A stretch of 60,000 bases of DNA from Symsagittifera roscoffensis. Taxonomy: Eukaryota; Xenacoelomorpha; Acoela; Convolutidae. The stretch's first letter is position 1, and each line of letters starts with the position of its first letter. The notes under the pieces were generated by a model, which worked only from the letters and a program-made list of their open reading frames with translations, ran no database searches and was not told the origin of the DNA. Positions 20,523 to 32,644 of this stretch are shown in pieces. Where the stretch lies: positions 48,977,581 through 49,037,580 of the forward strand of contig NC_087066.1 in assembly GCF_963678635.1 (NCBI RefSeq), in the 5' to 3' direction. The translations under genes and the position numbers were made by a program.

Positions 20523-23500
20523 TTAAGGAGAGCTGAACTTTCTTGCAGATCCTTTCTGAGCAGTCGGAGAAGAAACCTGATGCTTGGAAGGGACGGTAGG
20601 GGGTCGCAAAGTATTGGCATTTGAATCAGGACTAAGGTCTTCTTGATCATCATCTTCGCTACTGTTCACGTTGTTATCTATGGGACCATTTTGGCACTCT
20701 TCATCAGACGAGTAGAGAGGAGAGCTGACGAGCATCTCTTCGTGAGTAGACTGTTCCAGCAAGGTCACGTGTGAGTCGCCTTCCACAAAAGAGGCCATTC
20801 TGAAATCAACCAGAGATTGTTCAATTAACTTGTCCCACTCATAATCACTGTTTACTCAGAGATTGCCCTTCTCCAGAATGACATCTCTTTAACTAATGAA
20901 ATGTTAAAGAATACTAAAGCCGTGTTTTTTGAATGAACGTTGAGAAGCGATAAAATTGAGGCTTTCAATTGTATGTTGCTAAGTCTGAAAAACAGCTGTC
21001 GCCTATAATCTCGTTGAAATCATGAAGTTTTTTTTCTTGTTACTTGTTAATAGGCACTACCTGTCGGGGTGGTTTAGTTTGCGCACCAGTTTCCATGGCT
21101 GCGCCTCCTGTTGCATGCAATAGAGGCGCAGCTCCTCCAACGCCTTCGCAGTCTCCCGCTGTCCCTCCAGTTCGAACTCCTCCACCGTCAGCAGTCTCTT
21201 CTTGGGCGGGAACCTTGTGTACCTAAATATGCAAAATAACTACTGGCTCTCCTAAACGCTATTTTTTTTGCCCCAGGGTCCTAACTTTACTTAAAATTAG
21301 GGACACTATTTGCAGTCAAGTAGCGCACGATTTTGAACATTTTCGTGATTTTGCGCCATTTCAATTAACTCAACAAAAAACCCAAGAAAGAAATCAGAAA
21401 TACACATAGAGGCAAAGCGGAGCCACGAACTACTTTCGATACAATATCAACCATCGCATGGCAGCTAGCATAATGAAACAGAAAGTCAAAAAAACACCAC
21501 CTGAATATCATCCCAAATATTCAGGTGGTGCTGAATATCATCCCAAAAACAAAAAAAAACAAAGAACTAATCTGACAAAAAAGCAGACATGATAGTCCAA
21601 AATTGCTATTGAGAATATTCCAAGGCATAAAAAGGCAATTCCGGTCCAGAATCGAACAACAGGTCTTTGTCTTACAAAGCAAGGTCGTTACTTCTAGACT
21701 AAATAAGCCGAAGAAGTCATTGGATTTGAATCAAATATAAACACAGAGGCGATGCTTCATTCGCAAAAACTTGCGGGATAACGGCAAAAAGCAGCTCTAT
21801 AAAGTTCAAAAAAATAATAGGAAATAAACCTCGAGCAAAAATTCGGTTCCTTTTGAGATTCGAACCTGCGACCTGGAGATAAAGAGTCTCGCACACTAAC
21901 CACTCAGCCACGGAAGCTTAATATACGCCAAACAATAGCCACAACAAAAGCAGAGAACAGATGCTATGCAATTTCCAATGCTACAGTGAAAATTCAAAAT
22001 TAGTGAACTTTTAATGAATACTTTTGTTTACGAGTTAGGTTAGAAACTAAGCTGATCGCAGGTGTAAAGAAGGTACCTGGAAAATCTATGTTTCGATTTG
22101 ATAACGCTTGCTAATCGCAAGCGCGACTATCGTATTGAAAGTGAATTACAATAAACTGCACTCTTTAATCCTTTCCGATACACTCCAAATTCCTTCGTAC
22201 AAAAAAACGTCAGGTCAAAACGGAAAAAATATATAAATGTTTTCGAGAATCTTATGAACAATTCAGCAAAATATGACCTAAAACACTGAATTTCAGAAAA
22301 CTTTAATACTTCACTTTTTTAAATAAAAACAATTTATTTAGAAAACTAGAATCAAAAGTAAAAATTTCATTCCCATGAGAAATCTAGACACTAAAATCAG
22401 TTTTGAAACCAAGAGTCATTTTTTGATAATAATCTTCTATTTAGCGAATGATTTTGAAATGAACGTGGAAATAAATCAAAGGTCAACCGCGATAAATTAA
22501 ATTTGAGCATGAACAATTTTTTCCAGTTAAATTTAGAAAATCAAAACTAATCTAAGAACAGGCCCGCAACACGGCTAATTTAGCGTTTAAATAACAAGAT
22601 CCTTGGTTGATTTTTCTCTTTGAAAACAAAATTTGTAAAGACTTACTTAAAGTGGTGCAACTGAATGTTCGAACGTTCGTTCGAGGCAGAAGCTTCGAAG
22701 GCTCTAGCGATCATTCAGTGCTGGACACGTTGCACTACTGGAAACGTTGTTTCCAAGAAAAGAGCAACACTTACAGAAAATCTTGTGAACATGGAAAATT
22801 TTCAATTAAAATTGATCTTTTCGAACGAATGTTGCACCAGTATGTACTTACCACTTCAGTCTGAGATAAGCTAGTCCCGGCAGTGCCCCTCTTCTCAGTG
22901 CCCCTTCTCGCCCTATTCGGCCTCCTCCTCCTCCTCTTGGCAATAGGTCGGGAAGTGGGATGTAGTTTCTGGCCAGTAGAATGAGCATAAGGGAGAAACT
23001 GAGAGACTCCAGCTGCACACTGTAGTAGATGCCCCCGAAACACACAGCCTACAATATCACAGATCATATAATTTTACTCCACATCATGACATCAGTTCAT
23101 CTAGGGTAGATTTACGGGGTGGCCACGGACCCGACCCCCCCCCCCCCCCCCATATCATGGATTCGACCCATTGACCCCAATGATTAGTTTTTGTTTTTTA
23201 CCCCTCAATTAAGAATTAATTGATGACACGGGCGCCTTTAGAAAAACATCAGGGTTCGTTCGCCGCAAATGGATGTCATAGACAGTATTTGAAGATTACG
23301 CCCTCAAATACTATTTATGACATCCATTTGCGGCCGACCAACCCTAAACTTCTTCAAAGGCGCCAGCGTGCCACCAATTATTTTCAAATTGAGGGGGAAG
23401 CGTGCCAAAAAATGCCTACATCCAGCCCCGCCCCGCCGCTTGAAAAAACCCTGGATCCGCCCCAGATTCAATTGTAATTGTGACTATTGCAGTTTCTACG

Positions 23501-26500
23501 CAGAATAAATTCCCGGCTTTTTGTTCTGTTTTAAAACTTTCTGGTAAATTAAACTCTGATCTACAGCTACCGGGGATGTTTTGGCATAGCGGCAAAGCAA
23601 AACAAATGGCAAATCGAAGCTTATAGTGTTTACATATCATGTAATGGTAAATGCCATGTAACCGTGCCGAGGGGGGGGGGGGAGGGGTTGACCACTCCCC
23701 CACCCTCAATTCTTGTTACCAAATTTTTCCAAAGAGTCCCCGCTTTGGTATAACTTTACAACATTCATTTATGGCTGACCAACATCAAAAATTTCCTAAA
23801 AGCGCTTTCGTCGGCTCCAATATATTTAAATTTGAGGGGCTAGCGCGCGCCGAAAAAACGCAATTTTCTGGTCAAATATTATTAGAAGGCCCAAAACGTC
23901 ATTTCTAGACTGTTTTTTTTTTCAAAATTTTGTCTGCGGCGAAGAAAAATTTTGACAAATAAAGTCCTTTTAGTGTTTTTTGGAGAGCTCGGAAAGTCAA
24001 ATTGGTCGACCAAGAAAAAAATGTCAAATTTTTTTCGACAAACCGCCCCCTCCTGGAAAAATTTCTGCACACGCCACTGCATTTAGCTCATAAGAGTTGT
24101 TAAAACGCATGTTCAGGGACTGATTTCCAAAAAAAACTTGAAAAGTTTATCGACCAATCATTAAAGTCGACCAAAACTATATTCGGAGCGCTCCCGTTTT
24201 TGGACCTTTTTTGAAAAATTTTGATCAAAAAAATTGCGATTTTTTGGCGCGCGCTCACCTTTAAAATTAGTATATAATGGGGTCGAAGGCGCCCCTAGAA
24301 CATTTTAGGGCTGGTCAGCCGGAAATGGATGCCATAAAATCATACTAAAGGGTGACCCATTGGTCGGTGGGGGGTCGAATCCCTGAGATGGAGGGGGCCT
24401 CTGCCCCCCCCCTCCCCCTTCATCAACCCCTGCACATGCTAAAGTGCCAAAAAATTAAATTGAACACAAAAGTTGGGCATATGCTTGAAAAATGAACTCG
24501 TATTATAACAGCAGTGTTTGCTTGTAAAAATATGAGTAAAACAGGAACAGCTTTCCAGATACACGATTGGATAAAATATATTTTTGGTTTAAATCTGATG
24601 GTTCAAACCTGAGGGCAATGATTCACTGATTTTTATGCAAATGATTGGAGTCGATTTTTGCTCAGTATTTTGTTGAATAAGATTAGGCTTGCTAAATAGA
24701 TCAGCAAGCTTAATTTACTTTTAATGTTCCAATCGAGTATCTGGAAAGTCTTCTGTGCTTTCTCTGCGCGAGTCAATTGAAGCATGTTAAAAAACTTCTA
24801 TAAAATATCTTAATTAACGCTTCCATTGGAAACCATGAGACGTGACTGCCGCATTTTCTCGAATCAGTAAAAACTCCCAAAAAGTGCTAAAGAACGACAT
24901 TTTTGACCGGTCATTGAACCTTCCTCCACCGCACCTAAAATTTATTTTTTCAAGTAACTCGGGAGAACTCTGAAAAATAATTTATAGTAGACTTCAAAGA
25001 CGACACCCCCCCCCCCCCCCCCACCTTGAGAAAATACTGAGTCTACGCAGAATTTACTCATTTCAACTCAAGCCAGAACAGAATTGCCAGCAAAGTTTAG
25101 AAACCATTTTTAAGCCAGATGGAAATTTGGAAGACACCACTCTTATTCGACAAAAAGCGGTGAGCAAAATTGGCCAAAGTTTAAAACATACGTACCCTCA
25201 AACTATAACAGATGAGCTGTTGGGCCCGTGGGTTTGTGATTGGCCCGTAGTAGTAGGTGCCGGCAAAGGAAATAGCCCCTGCCACGCCCATGTAGCACAA
25301 TAGATAGGGAAGGAGGAGGGTGAGGTCGTTGGTGATGATTCTGACCAGGTAGGCAGTGAGAGACCAGCCGGTGAAATAGAGCAGACCTGACATTGCCTTC
25401 TAAACAACATCGCCGCCGCATTACTACTCATGCCAGTGAGCTTCAAACCATGTGCTGAATTTGACCGGACAAATCCTAGTCGTCGTTACCTTATCACCAA
25501 ACACTACTTTAGCACAGTACATTTTTTACACAGGCGAAGCAGAGCACAGAAATAGCATGAAAAAATAGCAGACAAAAATTGAGACGAAAGCTGCTAACAA
25601 GAGAAAAGTTTTCGAAGAAGTCAAGAAAACTAGATCTACCAACAAAAGTTTCATATCTTTGTCACCATTTGTCTTACATAAAGTTCACTTTTATTTAAAA
25701 AAACTTGCCACACAAGAGAATTGAAAGTTAAACTTGCATCGAAACAAAACTTACTTAGCGGCAACTAAGTCGACAGGTTTTGAGCAGACACCCGTTGAGC
25801 AAAAACTGTTTTCGTGAAAAAGTGAAAATTTTCAAATAAGAACCCCTTCAAAAAAAAACCAGAAGCATAGGATAAGTGTTTCGCTAATCCAACGACGCAA
25901 TATGTTGCCACTAAGCCGATTAGTGATAACCCGAAATTAGAAATTATTTCGAAATTATTAGAAATGACATACGATAGCCCGAAAAAAAACAAAAAAAAAG
26001 ACATACGATAGCCCGAAAAAGCTGCAAATTTCTAGTTTGCAAAAAACGCTCGACAGCTGATGGAAAGCAAAATATGCGCTAAATAGCTGATTGACTTTGA
26101 ATTTATAAAAAAGCAAGTTGAAAAGCAAGTTTAACTTTGACATGCGAAATCTTGTGAACAAAAATGGTTACGGCTGCTTAACGCAATGGTAATAATTGTG
26201 GTTCGCTTATTAAGCAACTCGAACCTTCCTTCTACAAATTTGACCATTGGGAAAGTGTATTACCCTGTTGCAATAATATTAGAAGTACTTCACACATTTC
26301 AACACTCGCGAAGTTCATTCATCTCGGAGAGAGCATGCCGAGCTCGCCCCATAAATCGGGCTAACAATAGAAACTTTTCCCTTTGAACCGAAATCTAGTA
26401 GACAGGAAAGGAAGAAACTTTTTAAATCTAGAACAAAAAGCACAAGGCTTCAAAATATGCGAAAAATAAACAGCCAACATACAGCTGATTAAATATTAAT

Positions 26501-27203
26501 GAACTCAAAGAAACCGAAGAAAAAAAACGATTGACTTTTTTATGCAAATTTTCAAAATTAGGGGAAAACATTGTTTCGTGAAATCACTTTTGAATTTCAA
26601 TTACATTTCATGACTGACACTGTTCTTTCATAAAACTAACCCATTTAGAGACAACTAGGAAAACAGATTATTTTCAAATCCGTCCATTTTAGAACTACAA
26701 GTCATTCAAGTTTTTTCGCGTAAATTTCATTGTTGCTACCGAAGAGCGTAATTTGCCTTTCTTTTTCCAAATAAATTTGAATTAAACTGGAAAAAAAATC
26801 AGAAGTCAAACCGCAAAAATCTAAATTGAGAGCAAACAAATTTTTCCTTAAAAAACCCTATAAAGGGTTATGATTAAACACTTGATCCATCAACACTTAA
26901 TAAGCTTTTTGCTTTTCGTTTTGTATTCCGTCATATGACATTGCCTTCAAGTCATGAAATTGTGCCAAGTATGCTGCTGGTTGATATGAGTCGCAAAAAT
27001 GTTTAGATAGTTTCGCTTCGAATTTCAGCAGGAGAAACCGTCTTAGACTGAACTGTGCGTACCTTCCCAGGAATAAGTTTGGCGAGGAGGTATGCCAGGA
27101 CGAGGAGGAATCCAAAAACTCCCACCAGAGTCCCACTGGAGTAATGCACTTTCGTACTTCTAAACAGAACAGAACGATTTTCAACAGACAGTTGGAAGAG
27201 TCC
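20523..27203 (-). CDS. NEMP1: NEMP (TMEM194-type) nuclear envelope membrane protein, C-terminal five exons
   Basis: Exons on the minus strand are 27203-27063, 25399-25196, 23048-22852, 21222-21061 and 20799-20523 (TAA at 20523). All have AG acceptors and GT donors (GTACGC, GTACGT, GTAAGT, GTAGTG) and matching phases: 0, 0, 2, 2. The first exons give consecutive membrane spans (GTLVGVFGFLLVLAYLLAK, then GVAGAISFAGTYYYGP). The fourth carries KRLLTVEEFELEGQRETAKA and ALEELRLYC, and the last begins MASFVEGDSHVTLLE; these are hallmark NEMP motifs. The tail is acidic and Ser-rich. NEMP proteins sit in the inner nuclear membrane and support nuclear envelope stiffness and fertility. An insert of Gly/Arg (LPRGGGGGRIGREGALRRG) occurs in the third exon. 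The signal peptide and lumenal N-terminal exons are not found before 27203 or just beyond it; the tandem Polinton array starts 350 bp upstream. Confidence 0.9.
21408..21715 (-). repeat. tRNA-derived SINE (Thr-like head) in a NEMP intron
   Basis: The left landmark is TAGAGGCAAAGCGGAGC. On the minus strand the right end reads like a tRNA: TTTAGTCTAGAAGTAACG (A box), a TTTGTAAG anticodon loop, and GTTCGATTCTGG (B box). A 19-bp direct repeat (CTGAATATCATCCCAAA-type) sits in the body. Confidence 0.65.
21737..21917 (-). repeat. tRNA-derived SINE, best-preserved head
   Basis: On the minus strand 21917 to about 21862 reads CCGTGGCTGAGTGGTTAGTG (A box TGGCTGAGTGG), then GGTTCGAATCTC (B box), an intact RNA polymerase III internal promoter. 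The body ends at ACAGAGGCGATGC. It is too diverged outside the boxes to be a functional tRNA gene. Confidence 0.75.
21918..22851. other. NEMP intron sequence with dispersed repeat
   Basis: AT-rich, with the hairpin word CGCTTGCTAATCGCAAGCG near 22105 that recurs in the array units (28186). No exon is supported here. Confidence 0.5.
23100..23470. repeat. GGGGCGGAT-family element with long internal hairpin
   Basis: Starting near TAGATTTACGGGG and ending at TGGATCCGCCCC, it contains two inverted arms, GCAAATGGATGTCATA (from 23264) and TATGACATCCATTTGCGG (from about 23316). They are separated by a short spacer and give a stem of over 30 bp. It lies in a NEMP intron. Confidence 0.65.
23660..24430. 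repeat. Two adjacent GGGGCGGAT-family copies
   Basis: The first copy (about 23660-24085) ends in CTGCACACGCCACTGC. The second (about 24100-24430) has GCGCGCGCTCACC, GGGTCGAATCCCTGAG and a C run, as in the 9930-10330 element. Neither has coding capacity. Confidence 0.6.
25400..27062. other. NEMP intron between its first two visible exons
   Basis: AT-rich DNA with a SINE tail-like word (ACAGGCGAAGCAGAGC) at 25534 and dispersed-repeat blocks near 26700. No further exon was found. Confidence 0.5.
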
Positions 27204-27550
27204 CTGCACACAAAGAAAACAAAACTTCAATTTTCAAATATCAGAGAACTTGCATATTTCAAAGTGAAAAAAATATATTTTTTCAAAGCTCAGCCAGAGG
27301 CGTTAACGCAGAGGCGTGGCTGAGCTTCGCACCACCTGCGATACAAAACAAGAAAAACTGAATAAAATTAAAAAGGTAGAAAAAACTAGAGCTATCAAAA
27401 TGAATAAGGCTAGTTTGAAACGAAAACATGCCAAGACAATAGAAGTTGGAAAAAAACATCAGACGATAATGTACCCAACGGTACCAAAGCCGAAAATACC
27501 TTTTCAGAAACACTTTAAGCCAAAAAAAATCTACAAGACACCTTTCATAG
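27204..27550. other. Short unique stretch between NEMP exon and the tandem array
   Basis: It holds a SINE-like word (CAGAGGCGTGGCTGAGC at 27310) followed by K-rich low-complexity sequence. The array begins at AGACAGGCGACTC (27551). Confidence 0.5.
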
Positions 27551-29370
27551 AGACAGGCGACTCATTCTGAAAAATCAACCTCACCCACAACACACTCAAA
27601 AACTTTATTTACTCGTCAAATGAAAATCATGAAGCCACTACGCCGATGTAAAATTGACCAAAACCTATGAAGCCTAAAAATGAAATTAAAAAAAGTCGAA
27701 AGAGAAAAAAAAGAAAAAAGAGGCTATAAGAGGCCGATAAGGCAATATAATATAAGCCAAAACCTATCAAGCCGAAAAACAGGAAAAAGGCAGAAAAAAC
27801 GTTATCATGAAAAACTTGAAATATTATTCTCAAGTTCATTAAAATTACAACCAGCAGAGGTAAATCAGAACACTTAAACCAACTATAAGGTAAAAAAAAA
27901 CATTTCTAAAAAATGGCAACTATTCCGACAAAACATGAGCAGACTATAATAAGCCGACAATTTTTTGAAACCGACTATTTCCAGTTTCGAAAAAATCCTG
28001 TCAGATTCGAGCACAGTTCGACGTCTTGCAGCAACGACAAAATTCTAATTAAACCGCCATTTAAATTGCAGACATTCTCGAAACATCTGTTTTCGGGCAT
28101 TCCATCAGAACAGACATGCCAACTGGTTCAACTAATTTTGGCAAACTAGCTGTTACACCGAAAAAAGTCTATCTTCCGATTTGATAACGCTTGCTAATCG
28201 CAAGCGTAAAGACAATTAATGATTGACACTTTTTGATTGAAATTGAACTAATTTGAGAAAAGTGCATCAATATGTAAACCTTTTATTACGCTAGGAAATC
28301 TGAAATTTAAAATCCATATTAAAAACTTTAAATTTATGCTGTTCGATTGTAGAGTTTGTCTTCCTTTTAACAAAAGGAATGAACTGAACTTAAGAAGAAT
28401 TGAACAATCAAACAGCAAAAAATCACAAATGAGCATCAACAAACTTTACTTTTCCTAGAAAATCAAAAAAAAAAATAAACACGACCAATATTGTCATTTC
28501 TAATATTTCCCGTAAGCTTCGAAATATTTCCAAATAGCGTCCAGTCATTCTTCAACACACTAATTATTCCTTGAAGCACATTCAAAAAATTTAAACCATG
28601 CGATGGAATCATTTGTCAAAAACCGAGCTTTATTTCTGTCATACATTTTCGCTTTCTTGTGACTGAGAGACGACTGGGAAAAAAATCTTACCTGGAATTG
28701 TACATCACATTTTTTTTTCGAAAAAAGCAAGATTTTTTGGAGCTCCATTACCTGCAGTACAACACGAACAGATCAAAATAAATCAAATTATAGTAGAAAT
28801 TGCTTCAATTGCAGAAAAACTCCGATATGTGGCTACTAGGCCGACAAAAATCAAGAAGCCTAATGACAGGCCGACAGTTTTTCTCTCAAGGAAATCTGTC
28901 AACTTCAAAAAACAAAAATACTGTTCCGACTTAATGGAGCTTGCTCATTGCAAGCGTGCGACACAGTACATGCTGAGCTTTGCAAAACAAGCAATAAAAC
29001 ACCAAAAATTACCTTTAAAAAGGTTTTTAAGAAAAAAGTGAAAACAGGAAAGGAAAATTAAGAACAAGCCTTGAAAAATAAATTTTTGGTTTGTGTAAGA
29101 ATTTAATCCCCGTACTGGAAAACGAGAACCTCGAAACTTCCCATTATCGATAACTAGCAAACATAGCCAACTGAAAGTTCGAAACGAGTAATTAGCGCAA
29201 GGAAACTGAAAAAAAAAACGACTTGCTTTTTTTTTTTAAAAAATCTTCAACTTTCGAATCGCCAAGAAAAAATAGGTGGCCTTCAAGCTCTTTGAATTTG
29301 TAAAAAAAAATTTATGGTGGACACTTTTACGTTAAAAAAAGTTTGAGAAAAATGGATCAAATGTAAAACT

Positions 29371-30890
29371 TTCATTTCGTTGGGAAATCTGATAATTAAT
29401 TTCTATTTTCGAAATGTTAACACTTTTGGTGTTCGATAGTGAAGTTTGACTTCCTTTATCAATAGAAATGCACAAAACTTAAAATGAAATCACAAATCAA
29501 ACCGATAAAAATCAAAATTGAGCGTGAACAAATTTTAAGACTTTTTCCTGAAAAAAAAATCAGCAAGACATATATTAGAGCACTCACTACGTTCATTACT
29601 ATCAATCAGTGGCCACCAATAACGAAAAGTCAACATGGGTTATTAAATTTTCAATATCATACACCAAGGGACTAGCAATTGGGCACAACTCTTTCCAAAT
29701 TGTGTTGGAAAAAGTACATTCAAATTATAGCTCCACGCTCGCTAGCTTGCTCTTGTAAATGACTAGCAAGCCCTTTGAACCAAAAAAATGAACGTCAAAT
29801 TGATTAAAAATTGAAATCTGTATTAAGTCGCTTGGAAAAATTTTATATTGGTTTTAATATATTAATTCGATTGGCGATGAAAAAAAAAGATGTCTAGATA
29901 AGCTCCAGTAATGAAACAATGAAAATGTTTAGCTGAGCTTTAATAACACTAAGTATTTCGAAATTAAAAGAAATTATAGCTGTGCTCGATTTGCAAAAAG
30001 ATTGTTTCAAACGTTGTTCCAGCAAAGAAACTTTCGAGAAAAAAAAATATATTAATTTGGATAACTTTGATCAATTCATTGAAAATTACTTCGAAAATCT
30101 TTAAACAAAATAATTTTCATTAACTTCAATAACTTTCATTTCGTTGGGAAATCTGATAATTAATTTCTATTTTCGAAATGTTAACACTTTTGGTGTTCGA
30201 TAGTGAAGTTTGACTTCCTTTATCAATAGAAATGCACAAAACTTAAAATGAAATCACAAATCAAACCGATAAAAATCAAAATTGAGCGTGAACAAATTTT
30301 AAGACTTTTTCCTGAAAAAAAAAATCAGCAAGACATATATTAGAGCACTCACTACGTTCATTACTATCAATCAGTGGCCACCAATAACGAAAAGTCAACA
30401 TGGGTTATTAAATTTTCAATACCATACACCAAGGGACTAGCAATTGGGCACAACTCTTTCCAAATTGTGTTGGAAAAAGTACATTCAAATTATAGCTCCA
30501 TGCTCGCTAGCTTGCTCTTGTAAATGACTAGCAAGCCCTTTGAACCAAAAAAATGAACGTCAAATTGATTAAAAATTGAAATCTGTATTGAGTCGCTTTG
30601 AAAAATTTTATATTGGTTTTAATATATTAATTCGATTGGCGATGAAAAAAAAAGATGTCTAGATAAGCTCCAGTAATGAAACAATGAAAATGTTTAGCTG
30701 AGCTTTAATAACACTAAGTATTTCGAAATTAAAAGAAATTATAGCTGTGCTCGATTTGCAAAAAGATTGTTTCAAACGTTGTTCCAGCAAAGAAACTTTC
30801 GAAAAAAAAATATATTAATTTGGATAACTTTGATCAATTCATTGAAAATTACTTTGAAAATCTTAAAACAAAATAATTGTTATTTTTAAG
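29371..30890. repeat. 764-bp direct duplication inside unit 1
   Basis: TTCATTTCGTTGGGAAATC occurs at 29371 and again at 30135, followed each time by near-identical sequence for about 750 bp. The two halves differ by small indels. The same pair is present in unit 2 (37427 and 38193) and unit 3 (41983 and 42749), so it predates the array. Confidence 0.9.
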
Positions 30891-32125
30891 TTTAAAACAA
30901 CAAGTGCAATAAAAAAATTTACCCAAGCAAATTACTCGAGCGACAGAAAAACTATACAGTTCGTAAAGTGTCTTGAAAGATTAATTGCCTCGCAATACTT
31001 TGGTTGAGTACAATGGTTGAAGCTTCAAAACAAATCCGACCGACTCATAGCCTGACTTAATGCACAAAGAAAGATGGCTTTATAGACAAGCTATTTACGC
31101 CATAAAATGCTACGTTTTCTTGTTTGTTTTGATAGCTTGGGATGTATCGCGAGATATTGTAAAACGTTTTGACTGCTTGAAAATCTGCACCATAACTTGA
31201 AGTGTTTCAACAAGCTAATCAAGCAAAAAACTTGAAAACTTTTCATATTCCTATGATCGCTTGATACGCTAAGCACAAAGAAAACCTATTGACTTGATGA
31301 ACATTATAAACCTTTCAAGTTCAGTTATAGCTTTAAGCGCTGCGCAAAATATCGAAAGTTTTTAGCAAACATTCCAAGCGACGAAACTTAGCTTTTCTCA
31401 GCGAATTATTAATTATTTAACCGATAAAACTTTGGAAGATTTCAATTCTCAGAAAGACTCCAAATTTTTATAACTTAAATCGCCTTGCGAAAAACTCGAT
31501 TTTGAAAACAAGCGCTGATACTTCGAATTAGTCATAGTTTTTTATAGCAGAAAGACTATGGTTTTTCTTTGCAAGCTCAACGAGCGGTAACATTTGAAAA
31601 CAGTTCAAATCATTTCAAAACGAGAAATATTTAAAATAAAAAATTCTACGCAAGCTATTCAACCTAAGAAAGCCAAAATACTTCACTTAATATCATAGCT
31701 TAAATCGGTAACTTAAACTACTGTAAGCAAACTGATCAAGCGACGAACTTCAAACTATATCAAATTAATTCAGAAATGAAATTGGTTGACAAAAGATTGA
31801 ATTTTCCTCAAGGAACCAATCACCCGATTTCCCCCAATGGCTCCGTAAAAACTAAACAAAAAGCTTCACAAAGCAAGCTCATCAAATGATAAAACTTCAT
31901 AATAATTCAAGTTGTTTTCTTAGCGCAAATCAATTCGCAAAAATTATGTTGCTTTAAGCAAGCTCGTCAAGCAATGAAACGTTGCAATAATCCTAAATTT
32001 TTTTTATAGCGCAAACTATTTTGCAAGATTACAGATTTTATCAAGAAAACTTTCAAGCGAAAAAAGTTTATTTAGGATCAGTTTCCCTAATTTGTTCCAA
32101 CAGCTTGCTTCATGTTGCAGCAGTA
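30891..32125. repeat. AT-rich degenerate repeats in unit 1 flank
   Basis: Words like CAAGCTAATCAAGC, AAACTGATCAAGCGACGAA and AAGCTCGTCAAGCAATGAAA recur irregularly (31208, 31365, 31730, 31866, 31955), suggesting an old minisatellite. No gene. Confidence 0.5.
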
Positions 32126-32343
32126 TTGTATCGTGTCCCGGATCCTAAGGGGGGGGGGGGGTCCTTCCTAAGGGGGGGGGGGGTCCTCACGTAAAGCAAA
32201 ATCCTAGGAAAGGGGTCCTTAATTTTTTGGAGGACCCTCATCCTAGGATTTTGTAAACGAAAGAGATTTTCCACCCAAAAAGCAGAAGACCCCCTACTTA
32301 GGATCTTGCTAAGTTTAGCTTAACAACAAGGGACACGATACAA
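32126..32343. mobile_element. 218-bp TIR element with G runs (unit 1 copy)
   Basis: It is bounded by a perfect 14-bp inverted repeat (TTGTATCGTGTCCC and its complement). The interior holds G-runs of 11-13, CTTAGGATC/GATCCTAAG inverted words and CCTAGGA boxes. It may be a small MITE or part of the Polinton's left terminal region; no target duplication could be set. The unit 3 copy is about 44736-44953 with shorter G runs. Confidence 0.55.
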
Positions 32344-32488
32344 AAATCTTTCTAATTCCAAATTTTGGGGTCCTAATTATTGGTCCTGGTTAATTAACTG
32401 AATCATTTTAATTGTTATGTTTGTTTAGGGTAAATGAACTTTCGACCTATTTGAAATTTGTTAGTGAACGGGGAATTGACTTTTATGG

Positions 32489-32500
32489 TATATAATAAAA
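32489..32500 (+). promoter_or_regulatory. Candidate TATA box of the Polinton left gene block
   Basis: TATATAATAAAA lies about 150 bp upstream of the first ORF of the block and is followed by a GC-richer patch (CGCCGGCCATTTTGGC). The identical copy is at 45099-45110. Confidence 0.35.
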
Positions 32501-32644
32501 ATTCGCCGGCCATTTTGGCAGCGTAGCTTAACTGTTGGCAGCAGTAAACTAATTCCTTAACTTGACCTAAATTTTATGGTGAAAAGGCAGTAAATTGAAA
32601 TTACTCTCAAAAGGCGGCGGCCGTTTCTGGGCAAAATATACCAA

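Noticed and set aside
21737-21917. A functional tRNA gene
   Set aside because: A and B boxes are intact but a full cloverleaf cannot be drawn, and related diverged copies occur nearby, so it is a SINE.
27913-28149. 78-residue ORF repeated at 35967 and 40523
   Set aside because: Same reason: no domain, in a repeat-rich flank, conserved only because the units are recent.
28829-29041. ORF repeated in all three array units (also 36714-37097 and 41270-41653)
   Set aside because: Identity reflects recent duplication only. The sequence is Lys-rich dispersed repeat with stops nearby and no family resemblance.
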